From Medicago truncatula (lineage: Eukaryota > Streptophyta > Magnoliopsida > Fabales > Fabaceae), in assembly GCF_003473485.1 (NCBI RefSeq), contig NC_053042.1, positions 46,029,762 through 46,093,761 on the forward strand: a DNA stretch of 64,000 bases. Reading direction: 5' to 3'. Within the stretch, counting starts at the first letter, position 1. Each line of letters opens with the position of its first letter. Shown one piece after another: positions 12,601 through 25,393 of the stretch. Position numbers and translations under genes: made by a program. The notes beneath the pieces were generated by a model. It did no database searches, was not told the origin of the DNA, and saw only the letters and a program-made list of their open reading frames with translations.

Positions 12601-13542
12601 TTATTCCAGAACCCTTGATGTTCAACACTAAAGATAGTCTCTTTAAAAAAACTCTGACCATTAATGTGAAAATGGGCATGTCATATGGAAAAATTGGTTC
12701 ACATTTTAGCAATAATACAGGCCATTGACATCCTTATATCTGCATTATCAAGATGGCTTCTTTTTAGTCTGTTCAATTCAATATGCTTGTTAGAGCATTC
12801 AAATTGTGAGATGATGAAAAAACAGTCGAACTTAGTTGACATATGCTTGCTTGATTTAATTTGGATTCTCATAGGTTCATGATGGAAGGAAGCACGAAGT
12901 TCGTGAACTTGTTAAAAGTGCTGGACTTGAGGTAACCTTTAATTATATATATAATTCGTTATATGACCCTCAAAATGCGAAAAGTTCTAATGCTTGAGCA
13001 TGTGTAATATGCAAAAATGATGAAATTTAGTAAACACAATCCCAATCAAACTAGACAATATTTCGTGTTTCACATTTTTTAGCAGTTTATTTATCATGTA
13101 ATTGATATTTTTCTCACATATATTATCAAAATTGTTAGATCCATAATATAATACTCTCCATGTTGTTTGATATTTTCTTTATTTTATGATGTTGAATAAA
13201 TTCTTGTTAATAGCCTTGCTTTATGTTTTGTTTCATATTTCAGATTCATTCATTAAAGCGAGTTCGCATCGGTGGTTTTAGACTTCCACCAGACCTTGGG
13301 TAAATTTTGTGCTTTTAATTGTCGTCTTTAGCTCTCGCGTGCGGGAGTCTTTTTCAGTAGCAGCAGCAATATTCAAATAGAATCCCAACAATAATATTTC
13401 AATTGATTTTTTTTTTTTTTGTACAAACGGGTTAACTAGTTTTCATCTGTTGTACTCTTATTTCAGGATAGGGAAGTATATTGAGCTAAATCCAACAAAT
13501 CTGAAAGCATTGGGAGGAAGAGTTAACAAAGCTAATTCTTAA
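9634..13542 (+). CDS. SVR1: Plastid RNA pseudouridine synthase, RsuA/RluB family (SVR1 type)
   Basis: Converts uridine to pseudouridine in RNA. The Arabidopsis family member SVR1 acts on chloroplast rRNA and affects variegation. Ten exons: 9634-10123, 10521-10600, 11040-11140, 11237-11309, 11486-11579, 11690-11738, 12021-12171, 12875-12931, 13244-13299, 13467-13542, all GT-AG, giving 408 residues, close to the expected size. Residues 1-60 are Ser/Thr-rich with basic residues, a chloroplast transit peptide. A lysine-rich linker follows. An S4 RNA-binding domain starts near residue 150 (RLSKVLAASG, then SRRSCEDLI) and spans the exon 1/2 junction. The catalytic aspartate is in GRLDVATTGLL, at about residue 267. 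I chose ATG 9634; another in-frame ATG lies at 9652. Confidence 0.95.
10172..10268. repeat. Shorter relative of the GTGTC-rich intron repeat
   Basis: Lies in SVR1 intron 1, about 50 bp after exon 1. It shares a GATTACATTnAATTATG block and a closing CTACGTGTGCTTCATA block with the repeat in SDP6 intron 1 (4098-4262), but the middle part is missing. Confidence 0.45.
10743..10910. repeat. Inverted repeat / small foldback element in SVR1 intron 2
   Basis: The arm at 10743-10775 (AGTCAATATTGTTTAAGGTA and onward) is repeated inverted at 10878-10910. The roughly 100-bp centre contains a TATATAAGG word. The length and arms fit a MITE; no clear target duplication was found. Confidence 0.6.
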
Positions 13543-14698
13543 TTTGTTGGAGTTGTAAATCATCCTCATGCTTATTCGTATTTGGACAATCTGAAGCTAT
13601 CATCAAAGAGTTGGCCAATGTTTTTTTGATTTGAGCTATTGGATTCTGATACACGGGGCATTACTTGAGAAATATTTTGAATAGCCACAGACTTTCTGGA
13701 GCGTTTGACATCATGCCACACCGAGGCTCTCGCAATCAATCATCAAACATAGCTACATATTTTAGAAGAATTGGGTAAAAAATTTAAACTGGATGGGAAG
13801 CGGATGAGCTTTTCATATGATCATGCATGAGGTCGGGATATTGGTGGTAGCTTTATTAAATGTATGTATTGTAATTTGTAAATGGTGATGCTGTATAACC
13901 TAATGACGTTAGTTTAGGCAGCTTATAGCATACAAGTGATGTACCAAACATTTATGAATAAAATTGCAAGCATCGTATCATTACCACTCTCTAACCTAAG
14001 CCAATGATTCCGGACCGTTCCTCCAACATTGCCTTTGCCAGGTATCCACCCACATCAAGTAGTGCACGCGAGCTGGTTTCAAACCCAGAAAGTTATCTTT
14101 TTTTTTTTTTCTTGTCCAAGAAATTTTGGCATGACTATTACATCCCCTCTTTCTTTCACGCCCATACCAAATTGTCCAACTCGTCTTCCCCTTGATAACA
14201 TGAAAAAGAGGAAGTAACTCGGGAATTCCTCACCGTTATTACAATTTGGGTCTCACATCCCTTTATTTGGATCCAATAAAGGGATTCTTTGTATTAAGAG
14301 AATTGTAAAGGTTATATAAAAGCTTAAAAGTATTTAAGAGAGAGCTTCCAAATTCGTTCATTCAAAAGAGAAGCAACAAACATGGTTACACACGGAATCA
14401 AGAGCTTCCAGATGAAAAAACATACAGAACAATTATGATGCATATTGGTTTGATTCTTTTAAAAATGAAATGTAATATAATATTTAAATATATACATATT
14501 TTACTTTTGTAAAATTATATATATTGCCCACAGTCAGTATTTTTATACTCTCAGTGGAGAACAACTATAAATATATACTGCCCAAAAAACCATTTTATAC
14601 CCTCAGACGACTGAAGATTTTTATACTCTCGGTATAAAAATAAAAAACAAAGACTCTCCCTGAAATTATAAATAGTTTACGCAAAAAAGAATTATTAC
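13543..14698. other. SVR1 3' UTR and intergenic DNA
   Basis: Probable 3' UTR to about 13970, then AT-rich DNA with a few loosely repeated TATACTCTCAG-type words at 14540-14640. I see no gene before the tRNA. Confidence 0.4.
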
Positions 14699-14779
14699 GT
14701 CGCCTGAGAGATTCGAACTCTCGCGGGGAAACCCCATGTACTTAGCAGGCACACGCCTTAACCACTCGGCCAAAGCGAC
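14699..14779 (-). tRNA. tRNA-Ser, anticodon GCU
   Basis: On the minus strand the 81-nt sequence starts GTCGCTT and ends AGGCGAC, a seven-pair acceptor stem with one G-T pair. The A box reads TGGCCGAGTGGT, the anticodon loop CTGCTAA gives anticodon GCU (serine codons AGC/AGU), a long variable arm is present as class II tRNAs require, and the B box reads GAGTTCGAATC. There is no intron and CCA is not encoded, as usual for eukaryotes. It lies between SVR1 and VPS33 and points away from VPS33. Confidence 0.96.
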
Positions 14780-14972
14780 ATTTTTATTTAGTGACTTGTT
14801 TTAGTGTTATATATTCTTTTTGAAAAATAGTAATACGTATTTTTGTATAATGAATTTGTGTTACATGAATTGAACATAGAACTGAAGATGCAGAAGTTGA
14901 AATTGAAATGATTCTCCATTGAATAATCGAATCAAAATTTGGTAAAACGAAGATTGTAATTGTTTTTCAACA

Positions 14973-17900
14973 ATGGCTCAGATTCCTAACCTTGATAATG
15001 CTCCCGTTAATCTCACATCCATCAGGTCAATTTCAATTCCACTTCAATTTCACTTTTCATCTTAATCTTAATCTAAATTTTAATTTTTTTTTTTGTTGAA
15101 TTCAGGGAACAATCTCAAAAGGAACTCATCAACATCCTCAAGAATGTATTTTCTTCAGAACTCCGAAATTTGTTTGATTTTGCTTTCTATTCATTTTACG
15201 GCACTGATCATTGATTTCTGAACCGTCTGTGACTTTGCAGGTTCGAGGAAAGAAGTGTTTGGTGATTGATCCCAAGCTTGGTGACTCTCTCTCGCTTACC
15301 ATACAAACTTCCATTCTCAAGGCAATTTTCTTTACTTTATTTGTCGTTTACTGTTTTTTATTTTGTTAATTCTTATTTTCTAGTTAATACAATGCTAGAG
15401 TTACATCATGTTTCGTTAAATACCTTAATTAAGCGTTTAACTTATAAGTGCTTATGTATAAGCTATTTCTGTAACAAAACATAAAATAAAGCAGTATATG
15501 AAGTGCTTATGGAAATTAAGCTGAAAACAACTTATGAACATGCCATAAGTTGTTTCTAAAAGCTCTCCCAGACAGTCTCACATGTGGTTTTTTCCCCTGT
15601 TTAAGTTCAAATAAGCCAACTGGAACAGACCCTGGTGTTTTTTTATTGAGTTATAACATGATTTAACATTTTCGTGTACCCTCAAAAGAATTATGACATT
15701 TAACTCATTAACAGGAGCAAGGAGTTGAGTTGCGGCATCTTTCAGCTGAGCCAATTCAAAGTGACTGTAACAAAGTGATTTTCCTTGTGCGCTCTCAACT
15801 TAATTTGATGAGATTCATATGCTCTAATGTTCACGACGACATATCAAAAGGACTACAGAGAGAATATCATGTTTATTTTGTTCCCCGCCGCACTGTTGCT
15901 TGTGAGAAAGTAAGCCTTCCTTTGAAATCAATCATTTTACATTGACTTTAGCATAATGTTTTTCTTTTTAAAGCACGAGATCTTGACGCGGACAATGTAA
16001 AATGATTGTTGTTCGTGTGCAGGTTCTTGAGGATGAAAAATTACATCATATGATTACAATAGGGGAATATCCCTTGTATATGGTGGCAATGGATGAGGAT
16101 GTACTATCATTTGAACTTGATCTTTCTTACAAAGTATGCTGCTACTATTACGGCTTGTGATTGATTTATCGAGTTTCTTTTAGTGCTATATTTTTAAATT
16201 TCAAGTTTCTTGCATGTAGTATTTTGCTTAATTATTTATCCTTGTTTGCCTTCTCTATGTGCTAGGAATGCCAAGTTGATGGTGATGCAAGCTCACTTTG
16301 GCATATTGCAAAGGCCATTCACAAACTAGAGGTTGTAGTTTTGAATCCATCATGCTGTTTGTTTTTCTTAACACGGAAGCTTTAACCATGTAACATTTAA
16401 CCTCAAACAAAAAGAGAGAGTCCAATAGAATTCTCCCTTGAATAAACATCAACTTCAATTCAACATATCATGAACATAAGTCTAACATGATTCTAATGTG
16501 TTTTGTTAACTGTGATTTTATCATTTAGTTTTCTTTTGGAGTGATACCACATGTGAGGGCAAAAGGAAAAGCATCTGTGCGTATTGCAGACATCCTAAAC
16601 CGAATGGAAGCTGAGGAACCGATTAACTCATCTGATGTAATCATGCACTACTCTGTTTTCTCTTATAGCCAAAGAATAAACAAAAGCAAATTTATGAAAT
16701 TGCAGTCATTTAAAATACACAGTAATCCTATTATTGTTTTCTCTTTATTCAGATGGCTGTGCCAGAGATAAATACAGTAATCCTCTTAGATAGAGAGGTA
16801 ATTCCTACTTGCACTTTTACATTTTTAATTGTATGTCCTTTTAAGGTCTTGCTATTACATTTGTTTGGATTCAACATGGATGATGGTTATTTAACTTATG
16901 CTTTGAATGCAGGTGGACATGGTTACTCCTTTGTGTTCCCAGTTAACGTATGAGGGGCTAATTGACGAGGCAAGTTAATGCAAAAATAGCCTACATCTTT
17001 GGAATGAATATTATTGTATAATTTTTTTTATCACTGTTATTTTATTAGGCTTTTCTCTTGATAATATTCCCTAACAAGTTTTTTCAACTTAATAAACTCT
17101 TCCCCTTTGTTCCTTTTTGATATTGTAAGTTTGAATAAGGAAAATTTTCTAACGGTGTTCGGTCAAGGAGTTTTAAAGTTGTACATTGGGTTGATGGATT
17201 ATTGTACTGCCATGAGTTGGTCATGAGAAAAATGTTACTATACTACGTGCAAATAGGTTTGAAAACACGACTGTTTTACTTCTAATTACTGAATTTGTAT
17301 CGTTGCAGTTTCTGCACATCAACAATGGTTCTGTTGAGATTGATGCATCTGTTTTGGGTCTTCAACAAGAAGGAAAGAAAACTAAAGTCCCACTTAATTC
17401 AAGGTAGGTTACTTTTATTCGCTTGCTCATCTAGTTTGCGATGTAATGCATTTTTTCAATGACATAAGGGGTCTATATCATTTTTTTGTTACTCTTCCAA
17501 TCCTCAAGAGAGTCATAATTTCAGAACCTCGTTTGTTATGAAATGATTCTGATTACAATTACAAATGGTGCCAATAGTTATATATAGCTGGCCTTATCAT
17601 TCACTAACAATGACTTAATCTACAGCAACTCTGCGAGTTAGTTACAGCGAAGTTGGTTGTCACCTTACTAACTACAACTTCTATATTCTCACACTTAACG
17701 CTTAGGTGTGTGATTGGGGTAACCCTAGAAGTGCACATTCCTATGACTGCCTTACACAAACGACACTCAGAGGGGCTGCAGAATAGACATGCAAAAACAA
17801 AAAAACACTAGTTTGCTTTGTCAAATGTTGAATCCCTCTAGACGCCTGCTGATACCTATATTATGACTAATTTCAGAATGATTTTCTGCTTAACTATTTC

Positions 17901-20900
17901 ACGTACCAAAACTCATGCATATACAATGTTTCAGAAGCTAACTCAAGCAAACAAAGGGATTACAACTATATGTTGCATTCTTTTTTAGTGCCCAATGACA
18001 TTAATTAATCTATGTTGAACAACCCCACTTATGGGATAAGGTCTGGTTTTGGGTAAATGTTATTGCTGTAGTAAAAATGAGTTAACTTTAAGAAGCTTTC
18101 GCTTCTATCATCCTTTACATTTTTACTCTTATTAAAGGAAATCCATATTCACTCCATATCATGATATTTAGTAAAAAAGGATTTTAACCTTTAATTGTGC
18201 TTTCATTACTATTATTCTTTGTTATGTTATGGTATATGTATATTAAAAAGAAATATGTGTCTCTAGATGTGCCCCTTTTCTCTTCTCTGAGACCTCTTTC
18301 AAACGATAGCTCAAAATCCTCTTTATTTCTTTACACCTTTTATTTTTCATTTTCTTGTAATATTCATTAAAATAAAATTTATTTGCACGGTCTGTGTTAT
18401 TATTAGGGAAAGTAAAGGAAATGTTTTGATATTGATTGATATGAAAATCTTGATTTGGAGATCAAGTTATGGAGTGTTTATAAAGATGCTTATCCTTCGC
18501 CACAGTGAAACTAATCCTACACCACTGATAACTAACTTTGAGGCAGTTACAAGCAATATGCTGATGTGGCATTTGTTCTATTTTGGCGCTTGTATATTTA
18601 CAGGACACACCTCCAATGGTGAGGTCTTCATCATTTAAGACCCGGTACCTAATAGGTACCCCCATTGGAGAAATTTTTCTTGGGGGTCTTCTAAGACCCA
18701 GGGTCTCACTTAAGACCCTTATTCTTAAGTGGACCCCACACTACTTTTTATTAAAATAATCATTGTATTGTTGGAATGTAAATGATGAAGAGTTCGTGGT
18801 GGGACCGATTTAGACCTTTTGTCAGAGGGTCTCCATTGGAGTGACTGAGTGCTTATTAGGTACTGTTATTAAAAAATTATAAAAGAGTGATGTGTACACA
18901 TGGGATCCGTTTAAGAACTCCAAATTGAGAGTCTCCATTGTGGATGCTCAGCTCGCACTGCAAGCTTTGACAGCTAAGCTAGAAATAGATCTTTAGTCAG
19001 ACATCCATTTTCTGTTTCTTTACACGTTTTTTTTTTTCATTTACCTTTTGCTGATATTATTTCTTAAACTAATATTTACTTGCATGTCTGTGTTAGTGAC
19101 AAGCTTTTTAAGGAGATACGGGATCTCAACTTTGAAGTTGTTGTCCAGGTTGATTCATTTTTACCTCATATATATCATAGTTTTGTCTTAATCTCTCTCT
19201 CCCCATCTCTCTTTCAAACACACACACACACACACACGTGCTGTATCTTTGGTTCCCTTGTAGATCTATTTTCTTAGTTGCTGTCTGCAGTATTGCAGAT
19301 TTTGCGTCAAAAAGCAACATCCATGAAGCAAGACTATACAGATATGACAACAACAGTGAGTAGATGATCTTACACTTGAGCCTTGATTTTACTGTTGATT
19401 TTGTCAAAATAAAGAAGAATGTTTTGAGACCCACTTTTCATGTAAATTAATCCCAATGAATCCACTCAAGTCTGGTATTTCCTTTTCTTTCTCTGGAGAT
19501 CTTAGACATCAAGTACTCTTAATAGTTTTACTGCTATACTTTATACAGTTGTATGCTTGTTTGGTAGAAGCAATATTTAATCAGTGAAACAAATTGCTGT
19601 TTGAGATTTGAATATGGTGTTTGTTCTTTAAAATTCAGCAATATTTAAATAAGTTCCTTCCTTAAAAAAAAAAAAAAAGTTCTTATAAACTTTTGAAAAC
19701 TAAAATCAATTTGTAAGTAGTTTCTGATATATTTCTTTTCATGATATCCAGACGCAGTCAGTTTCAGAGTTGAAGGACTTTGTAAAAAAGCTAAACTCAT
19801 TGCCAGAGATGACAGTAAGAAAAAATATCATTATAATATTGAAATTTCTTTAGCAGGATCCTCATAATAAGAATCAGATCATAATATTGTTTACATTTTT
19901 TGCCAGAGGCACATAAATCTCGCTCAGCACCTATCAACGTTCACGTCAAAGCCTTCTTTTCTTGGCCAGCTTGATATGGAGCATACAATTATTGAGTCCC
20001 AGAGTTATGACATGTGAGTTAGTTTTGTATAGTATTATATTTTAATTTGATAGAATTTAAATACCTATATATGATTCGAGCGGGCTATGGCAATTTGTTA
20101 TCCTGTTTTGGAGGTCCTGATGCTAAAGTTTATGATGGGTTAATAAACTTAGAGGTGTTCGTGCTTCATAGTATTTTAGGATATACATCATTAAGTAGAG
20201 TGAAAGTAAGGTATATTTACTTATATTTTAAACCAAAAGATATGAGCACCCTTTTGCTTATATTCTAGACCGGAGGGAGTATGCATCAGTGTCTGTGTCC
20301 TATGTTTTTTACTTCTAACTGCTAATTAGAGTAGTTTATATAAATTAAGTTTTAAAATTGGATATGGCTCTACTCTGTAGTCTATTTGGCATGACTATAA
20401 GCTTGTTTAACTAAATGCTACTTCTCAAGTAGCATTTGAGCTGTAACTTATGGCTATATTTTTCTCACTTTTACCATTTTTATTTTGATTTTAGTTCTCT
20501 TCACCCTCTTTTAAACTAAAAATAAAAATAAACTCTACCACTCTCTCACATGCCTTTACATTTATCCTTCACTATACGTTAGGTGATAGTTGATTACCTA
20601 ACTTATAACTTATTTTTACCATATTTTGGCCAAACAGAGCCTATAAATACCTGTTGTCCTATAACAGTCTCGGGCATAATAAACAATTACTCTTTGATCT
20701 GTTGATAATACTTGAATTTATTTAATTTCTAGTCTATTGTATGTAGATCTAGCAACTTATACTTTACATGTGGACTTGAAATTACATAGAATGGATTTAG
20801 AATATGAAAGGTTTGATAAAACCAGTTAATGTTACATTGTTATCTAGGTTACTGTAGTTGACGAGGTGGTGATGCATTATTGTTCTTAGATTTTTATGTA

Positions 20901-23900
20901 CGTAAACTTATGTCATTCATGTATGCAGATGCTTTGAGTATATTGAAGAATTGATCCATAAGCAGGAGCCTTTAACAACGGTCCTACGTCTTCTAGTCCT
21001 ATTTTCTATCACTAATGCTGGGTTGCCAAAGAAGCATTTTGACTACTTCAGGCAAGCTTGCATGCTTTGTTGATCCTTAATTCTAGCCCTTTTCGATTTT
21101 GTTACTCTTCTAGGTCGTTGGAATGACTAACCTATGATTGTATTCTCATTTTGTCTTCTGTACACTATACTATCAGATTTTATTTAAGTACTTAATGTTG
21201 CCTTATATATTTGTAACTTCTAATTTAGGAGAGAGCTACTGCACAGCTATGGATTTGAGCACATAGCAACACTAAATAATTTAGAGAAAGCCGGACTCTT
21301 CAAAAAGCAGGTATAATACACTAGTTTTTACTTGCAAGGACAAATCCATTTATATATTCGTTGTTCAATAATTAACATTAATCTGCACTTGATCCTTTTA
21401 GGAGTCAAAAAGCAACTGGCTTACTATAAAACGTACCCTGCAGCTTGTGGTCGAAGACACTGATACAGCCAAGTAATATCTTCTAGATGATGTGTTCGGT
21501 AGACGCTTTTTATGTTCATAAACTCTATTAAGTTCATGGCCACAATTTAGATCATTTATGGAAACTTGGTGACGGATATTTATGTGACACAAATAAAATA
21601 TGGTACACATATTTGTACTTTGTGAAATAATAGAAAATTTAGGATTTAGCATTCCAAATCTTTCTACATGTCCATATCTGTTAAAACTTATGATGCTTAT
21701 TGCACTTGTATATATATTTTTTAAACTGTTTAGGTTTATATAGAACATGGTTCATATGCAGATATACACAATTCTTGTGAAGTCTCTCACATGGTCTTTC
21801 GAATTGTCACTTTCTACTTCTTGAGTTATTTTACTAACTCTTGTAATGATTTTCTACTGGACAGCCCCAATGATATTGCTTACGTCTTCTCGGGATACGC
21901 ACCTCTTAGCATTCGTCTTATCCAGCATGCCATTCGATCTGGATGGTAATGTTCCGTTTTTCATACTCGAGATCTTCCCAGTTTTTGTTGTGCATGGCAT
22001 TTGACTTTCTTAATTCAAAATTTACCTACAAATATAGTTTTATTTAAAATTTATAAAGAACTATAGCTCATGGAACTGAAAATTTTGTTAAATGCTTTAC
22101 TGCTAGAAATCTTAGGTAGCAGTGGATCAGTGCTGATAGAAGTTTAAATTGGGCCGGATTCTGTTGAGGGTGATGTGCTGGTGGGCTTTAATAATGAGAG
22201 GCCCAAAGTGTGGAGGGTTTACACTAGGAAAAAGAAGAAAAATAGTGTGGAGAACGTGTGGGTGGTGAGCTGGCACATAGTAGTAGATTCTCCTAATAAG
22301 TAGGTTTGTGAGGGGAAGTAAGGATTGAGTTTGTTAAACCTGATATGGTTAGGCTGTGAATTTCTCACTGAGGAGCATTGCTCTTGGCTGCATTTTGCAG
22401 ATTGTTCATCTATTTCTTCTCCCATTAATCATAGTATTATACAAATTCACCTCTTTCATCTTTTAATATTGCTTAATTTTACAATTCATACCTCCGCTCT
22501 ATCAAGTGCTGACCGTAAAGAACTCCAGATTACAATTTACAATGTTACACATCCTGCGCTTTCAATTATAGTAAGAAATCAGGTCTTTGGTGTAAATATA
22601 CAAACAATGATATCTCAATACCTGATACCGTTGGCCGTATATTTTGAGCTATGAATTAGGCATGTTGAGAGTGAACTCCAATGTTTACTTGATGTATGTC
22701 ATTGTTGCTCAGCTGCTTAGCTAATTTAGATTTTGAAGTGTGACGATTATTTTTAACTGAAAGGATTTTTTTGCAAAGGATGGGTAGAAGAGTATAGTTA
22801 TAGAAGATATTTGAAAGGATTTTGGAAGTTCTCCTTTCAAGTTGCTTAGTTGGGGGATTTTCCTGACATTTTGTATTATGAGGAAAAATAGACCCCCCTT
22901 TCAAGTTGGGGGATTTTCCTTCCTTCTTTTTTCCAAAAGCTGTCTCGTATCCTCTCCTTCTGAACTCCCAAACATAGCCTAAGATACTGAGAGTCCTGCA
23001 ACAAGGCATGCTGAATTCTTCCTGCATGACTGATTCATCAAAAAATCTAACAGAGAAACACCTCCAAACAATCTGTCATGAAAGCAGATAGTATATTTTA
23101 AGTATAGTACACCAAAAGGAAAATATGAAGCTTTTTATCATATTTAACTAATCAATAGGCAGCAAGGAGAAAACAGATAGTATATTTTAAGTATAGTACA
23201 CCAAAAGGGAAAATGTGAAGCTTTGGATACTAAATATATACTATCTGCTTTCTCCTTTCTGCGGTTGATTAGTTAATTAATTGCATTAAAGTTTGAAGTG
23301 AATTTCTATGTTTGGATAATGAAACCGATTCAAGTCTGAATATAATAATTGATCTTTTAGGCGCCCTGTTGAAGAAGTTTTGAAACTGTTGCCTGGACCT
23401 CATTTGGAAACTAGAAGGGTTAGTTACTTGTCAAGTTGATCTACTGCTATTCTTTTCAAATGTGTTTTCTCATGTTATATGTGAAAGTTTATTTGAATGA
23501 AGGTCACGTCATAACCAACATTCCATTTCCTTTTCCTAATTATATTTTATGTTTTGCTTGCTTTATGGCTCGTACAGGGTGGATTCTCAAACAGCCCGTC
23601 ATTTGATACTTTCTATGGGGTTTCAAACAGCATAGATAAGTATGTTCGAACAATGCCACTTTTTGAGATTTTGCATCTCTCTCTTAACCATCAATTAAAT
23701 GCCTACAAATATAACCATCAGAATTTTTATTTTATATTTTTTAATTTTTTATTTTAATTTTATTTTATAAATAATAAGAATAATTCAGTACTTACGAATT
23801 TGTGTAAATGTCTTTGTCAAATCTCGTTAAACGTTTCAAAATTGTCCAAATCTTTTTACTTGTGAGTTGTGATTGTGGAGGAGGAGGAGGATATTATTAG

Positions 23901-25393
23901 AATCATAGCTGAGGTTTATTGCCTAGAAAAATATCCCAACTGTGGGAATGATTTCTATCATTTTCATTTGCTTTCAGTTTTTGGGCATAAGTTCTTGAAA
24001 AGTGTTATTAGAACCGGATGATTTATATTTAACATTGGTGTGTCAAAATTTGTAATCTGAAATGAAGAAATCTTGGAATTTTGTCAAGTTCCCTTTTAGT
24101 TTGACACCACACATATTACAGGGTACCTGATGGAAGGCGTTCCCTGGTGCTTGTTGTCTTTGTTGGGGGTGTTACATTTGCGGAGATTTCTGCTCTTCGA
24201 TTTCTCAGTGCTCAGGTGTGTTTACTGTTTCCTATTTTTAACTCTCTCCTTAACTCATTCACCCGAACCACCAAGTCAATCAATTCCTATTTTGTAACTT
24301 CCCAAACAGAGAGTTTCATTTAAAAATAAAATTATTTCCAAATACATTCTCATAAGCTTTTTTTCGTGAATGATTTCTTGATACATTTATGAGGGAGACT
24401 ACGGGTGACAAACCTAGGCAAAACCCCAGAAGACTAAACTTAGATTAGAAATTAGAACAACAGAACTCTTGAATGCAGCTGGCTCAAGATTTCATAGTTC
24501 CTCAAGTTGGTTTGGGTTATTTATTGTAAATGATTTCCTACTAAGATATCCCCAATGATATTGCTTATGTCTTATGCATCATTTTGCTTTCATCTGGTCC
24601 AGCATACCTTTTAATCTAGATAGTAAATATAAGGCTTAATTGCACTTTTGAACCCCTATCTTTTCAAAAGTTGCGGTTATGGACCCCTAACTAATTTAAA
24701 TACAAAACAGCCCCCTATGTTTTGATTCTTTGGCAGTTTTGGACCCCCAGTCCATTGTTGACTCGGTCAACGCTGACGTGGCACCCTAAGTGAGGTGCCA
24801 CGTGTCAATTTTTATTATTATTTTTTTGCCTTGGGGGTCCAAAACTGTCAAAGAATCAAAACATAGGGGGCTGTTTTGTATTTAAATTAGTTAGGGGTCC
24901 ATAACCGCAACTTTTGGAAAGATAGGGGTCCAAAAGTGCAATTAAGCCAAAATATAACTCTAATATTGAAGGTTAACTGAAGGTTTGAGTTGATTTGAAC
25001 CATCTGTGTTTTTTCATCAAACAGGCTTTTTCGGTGGTTAGTTCATGGCAGTTACTTACAGAACAGAACCTCAAGGGCCCAAAGTAGGGATAAATAAAAT
25101 ATATCTTCCAGTTCACAATCTTATTTCCAACACATAACACGCATGAAATACAAAAGGAGAAAACTATTACATGAAATACAAAAAGAGAAAACTAATTAGC
25201 CACCCCTTCCTTATATCATATCACTTTATTCAAAATGATTTGGGCTTTAGGTTTATATTCTCTTGTTTTCGTCTCCTAATTTTTTATGCGGTTTGTCTTG
25301 CAGGAAAACATGGCATATGATTTAATTATTGCAACAACAAAAATAGTCAATGGCCAAACCTTGGTTGAAACATTCATGGAAAAGCTAGGTTGA
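14973..25393 (+). CDS. VPS33: VPS33, Sec1/Munc18-family subunit of HOPS/CORVET
   Basis: SM protein that binds SNAREs and, within the HOPS and CORVET complexes, drives tethering and fusion at late endosome and vacuole. 22 exons: 14973-15025, 15106-15145, 15241-15321, 15715-15909, 16023-16133, 16266-16331, 16529-16636, 16753-16797, 16913-16969, 17309-17403, 19097-19148, 19299-19355, 19752-19814, 19907-20013, 20929-21051, 21229-21310, 21402-21472, 21865-21945, 23361-23418, 23578-23639, 24122-24215, 25304-25393. They join into 596 residues with no stop, close to the family length. The Sec1-like domain fills the protein; conserved blocks include VIFLVRSQL, the [20 protein letters not shown] block and the C-terminal [18 protein letters not shown]. 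Three introns (after exons 3, 9 and 15) use GC donors. Introns 10 and 18 are long and hold repeats. I judge it intact. Confidence 0.96.
15425..15640. repeat. MITE-like repeat in VPS33 intron 3
   Basis: Shares AAGTGCTTATGTATAAGCT and a CATAAGTTGTTTCTAAAAGC block with the repeat at 8985-9254, and ends in a word resembling GCCAACTGGAACAGACC. It appears to be a degenerate copy of a dispersed family. Confidence 0.45.
18604..18955. repeat. MITE-like element in VPS33 intron 10
   Basis: The left end reads ACACACCTCCAATGGTGAGG and the right end CTCCATTGTGGATGCTC, an imperfect inverted pair of the GAGCATCCACAATGG type seen at the ends of some plant PIF/Harbinger-like MITEs. Several TTAAGACCC words repeat inside in both orientations. 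No coding content; the target site is unclear. Confidence 0.5.
20380..20645. repeat. MITE-like element in VPS33 intron 14
   Basis: The left edge GTCTATTTGGCATGACTATA and the right edge TATTTTGGCCAAACAGAGCC form an imperfect inverted pair of the CTCTGTTTGGC type. Upstream, at about 20197-20280, lies a separate degenerate end ending in ACCGGAGGGAGTA, as in TA-targeting MITEs. Confidence 0.45.
23083..23282. repeat. Direct plus inverted repeat cluster in VPS33 intron 18
   Basis: A block of about 52 bp (CAGATAGTATATTTTAAGTA, then TAGTACACCAAAAGG) occurs at 23083-23134 and again at 23172-23224. In addition 23137-23190 is inverted at 23229-23280 (TACTATCTG, TTTCTCCTT, TTGATTAGTTAA). The transcript could fold into a hairpin here. 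Confidence 0.65.
24633..24948. mobile_element. Mutator-like MITE with nearly perfect 117-bp arms in VPS33 intron 21
   Basis: Both arms start GGCTTAATTGCACTTTTG and stay aligned for about 117 bp with only three differences that I can see; a short centre of about 80 bp separates them and contains a GGTGCCACGTGTC word. Flanking 9-mers TAAATATAA (24624-24632) and AAAATATAA (24949-24957) match at eight of nine bases, the target-duplication length of Mutator-like elements. No coding capacity. Confidence 0.8.
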
